From assembly GCF_001039355.2 (NCBI RefSeq), contig NW_019775679.1, positions 191,658 through 254,312 of the forward strand: 62,655 bases of DNA, given 5' to 3'. Origin of the DNA: Lingula anatina. Lineage: Eukaryota > Brachiopoda > Lingulata > Lingulida > Lingulidae. The notes under the pieces are model-generated. The model was not told the origin of the DNA. It did no database searches and saw only the letters and a list, made by a program, of their open reading frames with translations. How positions within the stretch are numbered: the first letter of the stretch is position 1; each line of letters starts with the position of its first letter. The position numbers and the translations under genes are program-made. Positions 54,001-62,655 of this stretch are shown here, in pieces.

Positions 54001-57000
54001 CATGAATGTGAATTGCTGATGAAATGCACAAGGTAGCTATGTGGTGCATATGGAGCTGACAGAACAAATTTTTATTAACTTCATTTCATTAATGTTAGCC
54101 TATGGAGCTTGAGCTTCTTTTTTTTTTTCTATTTTTTTTTAATTGCTGCATGGAGGTACAGGAAGAAATACATCTAGATTAACTCTTATCTTATAATTAT
54201 CTTTGATTTCCACCTAAGAATTATTAATAGCCATGTTTAATATAGCTCATAGTTCTTGACAGTCTCAGAGTTTTCACATGCTTGGACAAATACCTCTTAG
54301 TTTCTGATCTACATTAAGATAATGCAATGTGGTATTGCATCTTATAAGGTACACATTGGCCAGTCAAATTGATCAGTTGGTTAAAAAGTGGCCACTTTTG
54401 TTTTTTTAACATGTGATACAAAAGGTAAAAAAATAATAAGGTTTCCTCAAAGTGCGAGTCCCTCTTCTTAACCAATGTTTCAGTTTTGTCTGACCTTAGC
54501 CTGTGAGAGCTACTTTCTGCGTTGTCACTTGAGTTTAAATGTGCCACAATCAGTCTTTCACTGATATGTCATATGTTTTGTATCAATTTTTCATTTCTTA
54601 CCTTGATTCATAAAACCACAGATCAGTTTCTCAACAGTTTTAAACATCACTTTTTTCACGTCTCTAGTACTCCTCAACTCATGAAGATCATCTTGCTTGA
54701 AGGAGACTTTCTGACCTGGAAATTGTCTTAATAGTATTAGCACTTGTAAAAGTTTTTAAGTTCTACATATTAAAGACCTACAGCAAAACTAATTACCAGA
54801 TATCCTGATAACTTTGTCAGGACCACTTCACATTGTTAATTTTCAAAGTTCAAAAATGAAATTATTATAGCTACAGATATGTAACTTTATGTCTGTTCGC
54901 AACTGAAATCATTGTCTCAAGAGATAAATATAATATTTTAATATATTTTATTGGTAATCTATTACTTGAAGGTTCTTACCAATAATGTTAATATATAGTG
55001 ATTTCCTCAAAATTTAAAAAACAGAAAAATAAATGTTTTCTGAATATCCATCAAATAATGTATTAAATGCTCCTTACCTAATATATAATAGTTCTTTTCA
55101 CTGAGCTCATACAAGGTAGCAGTATTCACTGGTTTGCTAGGGTCTGAAACAAACAAAAGCAACCTATTTGAGAAAAATATATTTTTCTTACAGGTTTGTT
55201 TGAAATAAATATTTGTAAACAACATTTTTTTTACAGAATTTAATTCATGAACAGCACAAAAATTCCCCATACCTTTCTTCCATATTCGCCAACAAAGCAG
55301 CAACATTAAAACAACATTAGCCCTGAGAGCTTGTCTACAAAAAATTGTATTTCCAGTTAAAATTTCTCAAAATTTACCCAAAGTGGATTCAGTGACTGAG
55401 ATCTGAACATGTTGATAAAAGCTACTTATTACAACGTACCTGGCAATGCAATGACTGGCAGTCCTCCAGCCTCTTCTCCTGAGGAATAGGTCCTGGCTGC
55501 AGAGTCATATATCTCATCATCACTGGAACTCTCCTGGAATTAGATAAAGTAAAGTATGGTACAGTAAGAGAAAATAATATGAAGTTACGACATGGCATGG
55601 CATGGCATGGCATGATAAAGAATGGCAAAGAACTACATGGTATGGAATGCTACGGCAAGTCATAGTAAGTCATGACATGGTATGGCAAGACTTGACACAG
55701 TATGGTAAGTCATGGCATGGCATACTACAGCATGGCATAATATGTCATGGCAAATGATGGCATCGTACAGTATGGTACAGTAGAGAAAAGTACCGATTGT
55801 GATCTTGCCAGTTAAGTTAGATTATACTCTAGGCTCACCTTGGAAAGATTTCTGCCAGCTTAAAAATGGTTCAAATCATTTTTTGTTCCATTCCCATTTT
55901 TCTTTCAACATGGCCCTAAATACCCAAAATAGTAGTACATTGTACAATGTACCTGTAACAGCCTATTTCTGGATAGGGATCCCAGAGCTGGCTTTCTCTC
56001 AAGATCACTGTCACTTCCCCTCCCTCTCCTGATTGGTCTATCTCTGCTACAACTCCGCCCACTCCTGCTACTGCTGCGCCCTCTTTCCTCCCCAAGTGAT
56101 GACGGAGATGCAAGGCAAATGTCAAGTAGGGCTGTTTGATCTTTTTCATCAGTATTCCTTTTTATTCTGTTAAATAAGAAATTTTAATTATTAAGCAATA
56201 TATATAGAAATTCAAACTGTTCTAAGGTGGGGTTTCCCCAAAAGACAACAAAAACAAAAAAACAAACAACTTAAAAAATGCAATATCCTATAGATTCTCT
56301 TTTTACGGGACACTCTGAATCAATTAAAGTACTTTACAGGAACATGGCCCAAAGTTCATCACACCATTAAAAAGGTAAAAAACTTAACTCAATTTAAGAA
56401 AACCTAACAAGCCAAAATGCATATTTCTATATATTACAGTGACACAATAAAACTAATGGTTGTATAATGATTAAGTCAAAAATATATACTTAATATATTT
56501 TCATTAAAAAGCACTAGAGATAAGAAAGCAAATCCACTGTACCTTTCCCTGGCTCTTCCCACTCTTCTGTCCCCACTTTGCTGCCTTAGGTTGGCACTGC
56601 CTGTAAAGGTTCGAAGGACCTGCATCAGCTTGGTCTTAACACTCCCGTCATCTAGAGAAGACTCCAACTGCAGCAGTGCTGGGATACCTATAAACATAGA
56701 TCATAATAGGAGCTTGGTGGTTGGATCATAAATTATAATTATGTTGCACAAGCTGAATTCTTTTATCTCACCAAGTGTGTCTTAAGCTAGTTATGACAAA
56801 AAAAAAAAAAAAAAATTCAGCTAGTGCCAAACAAATATTGTTTATATATCATACATACTTGGATGTATAATACATTTTGACTGTTTGAGCTGTATTAAGA
56901 ATGTGTAAAATTTAACACACTGAGAATTATGGTGTAAATTTTATCAGAATCAAAACTTTTCTCAGATCAGAATCTGTTCAAGAGCTGAATTTTATACAAT

Positions 57001-60000
57001 GATGCATATAATGCACATATAAACATTTAATGCATCATTAATTTATGGGTAAAAAAATGGTGACAGGTTACCCTTCAAGTCAGCAAACATCTTCTTGTTG
57101 GCTGCATTCCCATACAATAGATTATTCAGTGACAGCAAACATTTCTCTAATACTTGTTCATCTCTGGCATGGTCAGCACCAGATATATAACTTTGGCATA
57201 TATCTATGAAATCATTAAAATAGGTCTCAAATATTTAATATAATCATATATTAAAATGTAGGCCTTCATATTAATTGACACAGGCCAAAATGATCTAGTT
57301 CCCATTGGTCGTGAGAAAAAAAATTATTACCGTCAGACTATACATTCTTTGAAGACCAGTTATTTCTATGAATGGTATTCACATGATTATAAAATAATTC
57401 AAGTTTTCAGGCTACAGGGCATGACAATTACATGTTACATTTCGATCAACCATTATTAATAACAAAAAGTGGCAAAATGTTTCATGGTTAACAAAACAGA
57501 TGTTTCAGAGTGGTAATAAAGATATTACCAGATGTCTCAGTGACACTTCTTAAAGGTTGTGATGTGCTATAACTACCTATCAAACACTGCAAGCCTCCCA
57601 AACTTGCAACCTTTTCCCTCAGACTCTGCTGTTTTCCTAGATTAATCATGACTTCCAGAGCTTTTTCTGCTATCTTACCATCCGGCACTCTTGTGAGGGG
57701 CAGAATAACTCCCATACCCCCATCAGTGAGTACAGCGCCACCTATAGTAAAAAAAAAAAATAATAAATCACTGTGACCTTTTTTTTTTAATCCAAAGCTT
57801 TCAATTTCATGTAGAGGGATAGATGTAGACAACACCATGTTAGCAATTCAATATTTAAGCACCAAATTTTTGTTCCAGTTAATTCTTATTTAAATGGTCT
57901 TACTTTGTATTGCAGCAATAGGGAATCATAGGAATATCAAAAGGAATCAATATATTTATATCCGTTTTGTCATATAAATGACTCTGTCTAAAAGATTCAT
58001 ATTAATTTAAGTAATCTTAAGTTACTGAAAATTTAATATTACTATATATTAAACAAACAAACAAACAAACAAACAATCATGGTTCATTCAGAAAGTCTCT
58101 CACCTAGGACATATTTCTCCTGGCATAGATTGCACAGTGCTCCTAATGTGTTGGCAAGAAGTTGATTGCTGATAGGTGTAGGTCCAACTCCTTGACAGAA
58201 ATAAAAGACTTTGTATGAATTATTTTTCAGAACCATATTTTGATAGATTCTATAATACAAAATCGACCCTCATAGAACATCAGCCTGTTAAAAATAGCTG
58301 TCTTTAAATCTCTGTAAAGAGACTCCAAATGCCTGCATTAACTACACCACTAGCCTAGGATAATAATCNGGTCCAACTCCTTGACAGAAATAAAAGACTT
58401 TGTATGAATTATTTTTCAGAACCATATTTTGATAGATTCTATAATACAAAATCGACCCTCATAGAACATCAGCCTGTTAAAAATAGCTGTCTTTAAATCT
58501 CTGTAAAGAGACTCCAAATGCCTGCATTAACTACACCACTAGCCTAGGATAATAATCCTGAATCAGTTATTTAGTATACTATCAAGCTTCTCAATGTAAA
58601 TGAAACTGCATGATAAAAAATTCATTATATCTGAATTTTATATTAAAATTTTCTACAAACCTTTTAGTCTACACAGGGTTGCCTGTGGTGGGATTTTGCC
58701 CAGGTTCATCTCTTTAGTCAAGTAATACATGTCACTCCAGGGTACTTTGCTGACCACGCCATGGTCCAGGACATACACTGAACACACCTCGTCTCTCACC
58801 CTTAATATCTGCATGGAGAAAAAAAACACAGCTTATGTCTTTATATGAAAGATTCTCTTGTTGAAAAAATATTACAATTACAAATGATTTATTCAATGAT
58901 ACTAAAAAATAGAATTCAGCGTGAACCCCCAGGGAGTTAGGTCGATCCTAATGGATCGGTCAAGGCATGGGAATCCAGTCATACACCCCATTTCCAGAGA
59001 TTAGATCGACCTACTTTAGATCGACCTAACTCCCTGGGGGTTCACGCTAAATAGCTGTCAGCCGGGCGGACACGAAAGTAATTACCCCCTTACAGCTTGT
59101 AGTAGGCGGGACGGACATTTAAGTCGGATTATCTGAAAGTAATCTAGTGAGACTCCCCGCGGGGATAGATCGATCTAAAATCTATGGGAATAGAGCCATA
59201 GTTTCATATTGAATGAGCCCTTATGTCACTGTCACTCATGTCCCCCCACCTGTCCACGGCAGTGTCCCATCCCATCCAATGTGACACACACAAACTGGCC
59301 AGGTTCTGGAGCCTTTTTCAGTTTCACCCCTTTGCTGTGTACTTGCTCTGCTATTGTCTTCTGGACTTGTTCTACTGTGCTCAGAGTGTCCTGTCCTCCC
59401 ACATATGCCATGAAGTACTGAGGGCTGATAACATGGCTGACTCTGATATCTAACCAGTCATCTGTACTCTCTGGGATATCCTGAAGAAACAGGTTTATTA
59501 TAGCTGTGCAGTCAAAGGGATTCACAAATTTGTGAGCTTACAATAAATGATATGATGGTAAATATGACAACAAATGTGAACACTTATTCATGTTCAACTT
59601 CATGTATTTTTGGGGAAGAGTTGAAGTCCTAATTAACATATTGTATTTCAAATCCAGAAGTTAAGCATGTACATGTAGTAGTATGTTTACATGCAATTTT
59701 AATAATAATGTTTTTTGTTATCAATCTTTCATCAAGCAATTTTACCTTTATCTCATCACCTGACACCAAATATTCTGATTGGGAAATTTTCTGATTCTGC
59801 TCTTTCTGAGTATTTAAAGGAGGCTTTATCTCTGGCCATGCAAGTCCTCGCTTTAGCATTTCCTCTTTTACTACAACATCAACGGTTTTATCAGTGGTAT
59901 CGTAAAGTTCAACAACGAAAGATGATGCAGACTGAAGTATGCTGTTGGAGTCACATTTTAGGTACTGGGAAAGTATCTCCTCTTTCTCTCCATCAACAAG

Positions 60001-60900
60001 TGGTGATACCTTGCCAATTAGGTCTTTTTCCTTGGTAAAATTTCTTAAGAAGCTTACAGCTTCTGGATGATATGTATAAAAATACAAGTTCTGCATATCT
60101 GCTATCTGCAAAAGCAATTTGATCAGTCCGGCTTTGAGTATTTGAAACTGGTTGTATGCCTCCCCATAGGAGAGTTTACGTAACAGCAGCACCATCTGCT
60201 CCAGATACTGAAGGAGTCTTTTATGACTAGAAGATTCCAAGTCTGGCAGTCCATCTCGACATACGTGTGTGCATGTGTTCCAAATGGGCCTTAGAACTTC
60301 CTTCTTGACCACAGCCACCTACATTATGTTAAACATAGAGCTGATATAAATCATGACGAACTGAGGCAAACAAAAATTTATTGGGTATAAGGATTATATC
60401 TCACATGAAAAACAGGTCAGCAATTTGTATATATGAAATAGATTGCAAAAAAAATGTAATCACTGATATAACTGATTAAATAAGCAAACGACAGCATCTC
60501 ACAATAATGTATCATTTTAAATTGCTGTGTATTAACATGGTTCCCATTATGACACACTCTACTGAAGCATACTCTTTTTAACACAAACTTGCTGTTCTGG
60601 TACCCCGTATAATTATGTTACCTTTGTATCTGGATCATTATGGCATAACAGGCTTAATAAAGCACATGCCATGGTCTTCAGTGACAACATGTAGTCCACG
60701 TTCAGCATTGTAATTAACTTCAACAATAGATTCTGTGGGACAGCCTCTGGTTTTCCAGAAGTAGAACAATACTGGATCATTTGCTGTACTAACTGAGCTA
60801 GCTTCGTCTCATTGTTCTCCTCTACGATACTGTCTGATAGAGTGACAAACGAAGCCATTGGATCCCTGTATTTTGTCAGAGCAAGCAACAGACCCAAAAG
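51076..60900 (-). CDS. ARM-Tudor-ARM-Schlafen (AlbA_2) fusion protein, N-terminus uncertain
   Basis: Fifteen exons on the minus strand, in order: 60900-60622, 59746-60318, 59250-59480, 58661-58808, 58104-58190, 57529-57741, 57072-57203, 56543-56687, 55953-56166, 55440-55533, 55078-55143, 54602-54715, 53566-53796, 52561-52655, 51076-51207. All have GT-AG ends, and all phases join without a stop, giving 917 residues. Domains in order: armadillo-like helices (about 1-240), Tudor-type domain (about 285-410), armadillo repeats (about 411-595), Arg/Ser-rich then acidic linker (about 600-705), Schlafen AlbA-type domain (about 706-890) and a charged C-terminal helix. Family knowledge: Tudor domains act in germ-granule/piRNA assembly, and Schlafen domains are RNA nucleases or their inactive partners. 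The role here is therefore inferred to be in small-RNA processing. The first exon has a weak acceptor (TGTAAG); an internal ATG at 60858 is an alternative start, and upstream exons may be missing. I know no gene symbol for this architecture. Confidence 0.9.
52105..52278. mobile_element. ATTCCCATA-family element, copy F (intronic)
   Basis: Begins GCATTCCCATAGATTTTGGAG and ends AGTTGGGAATGGGG. The interior contains GGGGGTAATTAAC and GAACCCCCAGGGAGTTAG, both shared with copy G at 58918-59206. It lies in the last intron of the Tudor-Schlafen gene (51208-52560). It is non-coding. Confidence 0.75.
52480..52499. repeat. Poly-G run next to exon 14
   Basis: About 20 G, 61 bases downstream of the donor site of exon 14. 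It is likely to be length-unstable in sequencing. Confidence 0.9.
55440..56166 (-). other. Arg/Ser-rich and acidic linker (exons 9-10)
   Basis: Exon 9 encodes RGRSSSRSGRSCSRDRPIRRGRG-like sequence, a mix of SR and RG dipeptides, followed by GSDSDLERK. Exon 10 encodes ESSSDDEIYDSAARTYSSGEEAGG. Low-complexity RS/RG tracts followed by Ser/acidic clusters are typical of flexible, phosphorylatable or RNA-binding linkers. The linker separates the armadillo/Tudor part from the Schlafen part. RG dipeptides could be arginine-methylation sites; that is inference. Confidence 0.75.
55591..55790. repeat. (CATGG)n degenerate satellite in intron
   Basis: Perfect CATGG pentamers at 55591-55614 decay into ATGGCA, ATGGTA and AGTCATGG variants for about 170 bases between exons 9 and 10 of the Tudor-Schlafen gene. 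Confidence 0.85.
56543..58190 (-). other. Second armadillo repeat block (exons 5-8)
   Basis: Helical repeats of about 42 residues: LLANTLGALCNLCQEKYVL, then GGMGVILPLTRVPDGKIAEK, KALEVMINLGKQQSLREKVA, CLLSLNNLLYGNAANKKMF and GGIPALLQLESSL. The GG(I/M)xxLLxL helix starts and ALxxLxNL helices are the usual ARM signature. All internal introns in this block are phase 1, a pattern that allows exon or module gain without frame change. An ARM scaffold here would be a protein-binding surface. Confidence 0.8.
58051..58075. repeat. (AAAC)n microsatellite in intron
   Basis: Six AAAC units in the intron between exons 5 and 6 of the Tudor-Schlafen gene. Confidence 0.92.
58181..58557. repeat. Exact 188-base duplication around a single N
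   Basis: 58181-58368 and 58370-58557 are identical base for base, separated only by the N at 58369. The duplicated segment carries the first 10 bases of exon 5 plus its splice acceptor, so the second copy creates a phantom acceptor. Zero divergence plus an N at the join indicates failed merging of two overlapping contigs, not biology. Confidence 0.95.
58661..59480 (-). other. Tudor domain (exons 3-4)
   Basis: Exon 3 encodes RVSHVISPQYFMAYVGGQD, the usual first strand of an extended Tudor domain (VxHVxSPxxFxV), a linker helix, then PEPGQFVCVTLDGMGHCRGQ. Exon 4 continues ILRVRDEVCSVYVLDHG, VSKVPWSDMYYL and IPPQATLCRLKG. Positions correspond to WYRAxV, VxxVDYGN, and IPPQAxxCxL of extended Tudor domains. 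The second aromatic and the Asn (DYGN) read DHGV here, so methyl-arginine binding may be weak or lost. Exon 2 ends in FVVELYDTTDKTVDVVV..LKRGLA, which looks like the closing strands of another extended Tudor-like unit whose core I cannot find. Confidence 0.85.
58918..59206. mobile_element. ATTCCCATA-family element, composite copy G (intronic)
   Basis: Bases 58918-58946 and 59020-59048 are a perfect 29-base inverted pair (AGCGTGAACCCCCAGG...). The rest runs through GGGTAATTAC-type and ATTTAAGTC words to TCTATGGGAATAGAG at the far end. It reads as one full copy next to an inverted end fragment of a second. It sits in the intron between the two Tudor exons (58809-59249) and is closely related to copy F in another intron of the same gene. 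Confidence 0.8.
59746..60900 (-). other. N-terminal armadillo-like helices (exons 1-2)
   Basis: Exons 1 and 2 give leucine-rich helices: LVQQMIQYCSTSG, NLLLKLITMLNVDYMLSLKT, ACALLSLLCHNDPDTK, YLEQMVLLLRKLSYGEAYNQ and LKAGLIKLLLQIADMQNLYF. The spacing fits degenerate armadillo/HEAT helices rather than coiled coil. Exon 2 is the longest exon (573 bases) and closes with strands resembling the end of an extended Tudor domain. Exon 1's 5' boundary is uncertain. Confidence 0.7.
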
Positions 60901-61144
60901 CTTACATGAGAGTAGGAATTACATGTATATGCATAACACTGACAGAGTTATGGCAGTCTGTATGTATGCAGAATCCACATACATTGTGCGCTTACTACAT
61001 GGGTATATATATCCATCTGAAACGACAATCAATGACAGTATTAGCGAATGTGACAGTATGATAGTGCCAATAAATTGGTTTTCTCCAGCTTTGTATTCCA
61101 GCTAGATGGACAGTTAAAATAGGACTTCTGATGGACTATCATCA

Positions 61145-61445
61145 GCGAGATATCATTCACAATCCGAAAGAGATGAGAAGGCAATTTTCATATCTGTTCA
61201 AGAGCTTTCGTTAGCCGAAGATCGGGAGCAAGAGATAGTTTCAAACCCCAGCTAGAGGAGAAGGTAATTTTTGTACCTATATCTTCAGTGGGAGATCCAT
61301 CACGATGCAAGCGTAATGAGAAAGCATTTTTCATATCCGTTCCAGAGACTTCGTTCGTGAAATATTTTAAGTCGGAGATCGTTCGCAATCTGTGGGAGAC
61401 AAAGAGCAATTTTCATATTCATTTAAGGGAGTTCTTTCGTGAGAT
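61145..61445. repeat. Degenerate tandem repeat abutting exon 1
   Basis: Three copies of a roughly 40-base core (AATTTTCATAT..TT..AGAG..TTCGTT) start at about 61175, 61318 and 61401. They are preceded by GAGATC...CGCAATC...GAGA spacers. Copies differ at many positions. The open frame on the minus strand through this area is a by-product. The block lies directly upstream of the first visible exon of the Tudor-Schlafen gene. Confidence 0.6.
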
Positions 61446-61869
61446 TCTAGGACAATTCCCCCCCCCGACTATTCCCCCTGGACAATTCCCACCCGGACGA
61501 TTCCCTCCCAAGAAATATATATTTATATGTAAATATAAAGTAGAAAGTGTAAAGTATAAAACATGTCATCCATTTTATTAATATTTTTAGTGTGATAATA
61601 CAACTTCATCATGAAACAAATTATTTTATAACAAATTCCCTTTTCAATGCGTACAAGTACAGGAAGATCAGCGGGAGATCGTTATTGATTATTTTAACCC
61701 TCCCCCCCCCCCCCTTGAAGTTTATTCCTTTTTCATACATTTTTTTTCATTAAATTTTTACCCCTCCTCCCCCTCATGGTACTTGAAAAAGTAGGACGCC
61801 CTGAAATGTTCAAGGAAATTACATGCACAGATGGAAATTTTGGACGTCCTACCACGCTCGGCTGTCACC

Positions 61870-62110
61870 TTGATTGGATAGTAAACGGTTGTCGTAAAAT
61901 CGCTAAAAGATATTAAAACCCGGTGCATAAACTTGAAGTACCCTTTCCCTTTGGGAATGGTATTTAAAACCACCACTAGAGGGACGCTTAAGGCGCAGGC
62001 CCCCGATTGGTCAGCCAGCTCACGTGGTGAATTCAAAATAATTGGCAGTTAGAGCCTGGCAGCCGTTAAAGCTGGACAGCGTGTTAGGGCGCTCGAGCCC
62101 ATTTTGCTTC
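61870..62110 (+). promoter_or_regulatory. Promoter-like region of the partial plus-strand gene
   Basis: Two inverted CCAAT boxes (ATTGG at 61873-61877 and 62006-62010) and a CACGTG E-box at 62021-62026 lie 140-300 bases upstream of the ATG at 62168. The region is more GC-rich and CpG-bearing than its surroundings. It could also serve the divergent Tudor-Schlafen gene if that gene's missing 5' exon lies here. Confidence 0.4.
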
Positions 62111-62167
62111 AATTAAAATCGGCTTAAGCATAAGCGTCGAAGATTTTTGTTTTTTGTCTCCCTGACA

Positions 62168-62655
62168 ATGGCTGAAGAATTCCAATCTTGGGTGGAGGCT
62201 AACGAGCTCTCGGAAGATACGGTAGAAATCTTAAAGGATGCAGGATTCTTCTCACTCAGGAGTTGCAAGAAACTCACAGAGCCACTCATACAAAGACATT
62301 TCGGCAAATCGCTACCGCTGGCTCAGATTCTCCTTCTCCAAGACGCTGTGCTTGTCCTACAGCAAGAACATGGTGCTCAGCCACAGAACAATCAGAGTCC
62401 AGGTACGTCTAACAGTGTATCTGCTGCAACCTTTACTCCCGAAACTGGTGACAAGAAAACCCAAGACGAGGCCCCAGCCATCTTGCCAGGGACATCCGGG
62501 TCCCCTAATATGGCGGCTCCCAGCGCGCAAACGGAAGCAGGAAACACCGGGGACCTCGATTATACCAGGTTATGCCAACTACTAGACATTGGGAACGGGA
62601 ATGGGAATCAACCAAACAGAGGTCAACACAGAGATCATGACGGTAAGGGGATCTT
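62168..62655 (+). CDS. Partial protein with SAM-like helical N-terminal domain
   Basis: The frame opens at an ATG in good context (GACAATGG) and stays open to the window edge, 162 codons. Residues 1-65 (WVEANELSEDTVEILKDAGF, then SLRSCKKLTEPLIQRHFGKS and LPLAQILLLQDAVLVLQQ) look like a compact five-helix SAM-like domain: a short helix, LxxLt and an (I/L)xxxxGxxLxxxxLLLxA-type closing helix. The rest is Pro/Thr/Ser/Gly-rich and probably disordered (GNGNGNQPNRGQHRDHD). A possible donor (CGGTAAGG) at 62642/62643 would end the exon just before the window edge. Similar SAM-like heads occur on multi-copy, transposon-associated proteins in marine invertebrates, so either a host gene or a mobile-element ORF is possible. 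Identity is not recognised. Confidence 0.6.
   Translation, partial: MAEEFQSWVEANELSEDTVEILKDAGFFSLRSCKKLTEPLIQRHFGKSLPLAQILLLQDAVLVLQQEHGAQPQNNQSPGTSNSVSAATFTPETGDKKTQDEAPAILPGTSGSPNMAAPSAQTEAGNTGDLDYTRLCQLLDIGNGNGNQPNRGQHRDHDGKGI

Larger units (their letters stand above)
51076..55143 (-). other. Schlafen AlbA_2 region (exons 11-15)
   Basis: Exons 11-15 read through LYELSEKNYYILG, VSFKQDDLHE, FKTVEKLICGFMNQGKGG, HIYFGIDANSLVQGI, SRDERDRLRVGLDDI and FLTSDERCFLRVEG. The helix-GKGG-HIYFGID-VxGI core matches the AlbA_2/Schlafen core (helix with AFxN, then GGxLxxGVxD...GxxL). The RDxxR...LDxI segment and the later TSD...RVxG strand also fit Schlafen-like proteins. Where active Schlafens carry E-x4-E-F-K, this protein reads LGQKVSFK, with no acidic residue at those two places by eye. 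It may therefore be a non-catalytic subunit or use other residues. Confidence 0.85.

Noticed and set aside
55591-55790. Spaced direct repeats that might suggest a CRISPR-like array
   Set aside because: The units are five-base CATGG slippage repeats without unique spacers, in an animal intron.
61188-61409. Possible upstream exon of the Tudor-Schlafen gene on the minus strand
   Set aside because: The frame crosses a degenerate tandem repeat. Its translation is not armadillo-like and I find no clean donor leading in phase to 60900.

Overview
The window is eukaryotic (animal) draft genome sequence. Genes are split by GT-AG introns, exons are short, intergenic DNA is long and AT-rich, microsatellites are abundant, and there are several N gaps. 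The octamers TACATGTA and TAGGCCTA recur, which I associate with marine invertebrates (molluscs, brachiopods, hemichordates, echinoderms, amphioxus). The phylum cannot be fixed from what I can see. I see no rRNA, tRNA, CRISPR array or bacterial-type operon.

Three complete or nearly complete multi-exon genes and one partial gene can be supported. (1) Plus strand 5509-16297: a five-exon secreted, probably membrane-anchored, cysteine-rich protein of 252 residues. (2) Minus strand 24884-21026: a four-exon paralogue of 262 residues, convergent with the first. Both are built from four three-cysteine modules (mostly C-x7-C-x21-29-C), and in both each module sits on its own exon. I do not recognise this as a named family. 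(3) Minus strand 60900-51076: fifteen exons with fully consistent splice phases. They encode at least 917 residues of armadillo-like helices, a Tudor domain, more armadillo repeats, an Arg/Ser-rich linker and a C-terminal Schlafen AlbA-type domain. This combination points to small-RNA or germ-granule biology, although acidic residues usual in the Schlafen nuclease motif and aromatic residues usual in the Tudor pocket are not seen. (4) Plus strand 62168 to the window edge: the start of a protein with a compact helical, SAM-like N-terminal domain, transcribed divergently from gene 3.

Layout: 1-5.5 kb is intergenic with inverted-repeat elements and microsatellites. 5.5-16.3 kb is the first Cys-rich gene, with a 7.8 kb first intron and a poly-C/N gap in its second. 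16.3-21.0 kb is intergenic with a large foldback and a tandem duplication. 21.0-24.9 kb is the second Cys-rich gene. 25-51 kb is a gene-poor stretch with no supportable exon. 51-60.9 kb is the Tudor-Schlafen gene. 60.9-62.2 kb is a degenerate repeat followed by a promoter-like region.

A family of palindromic elements with the end motif ATTCCCATA and internal GATCGATCTAG-like words is scattered over the whole window. Two copies lie inside introns of the Tudor-Schlafen gene and one inside an intron of the first Cys-rich gene. An exact 188-base duplication flanking a single N at 58369 is almost certainly an assembly error.
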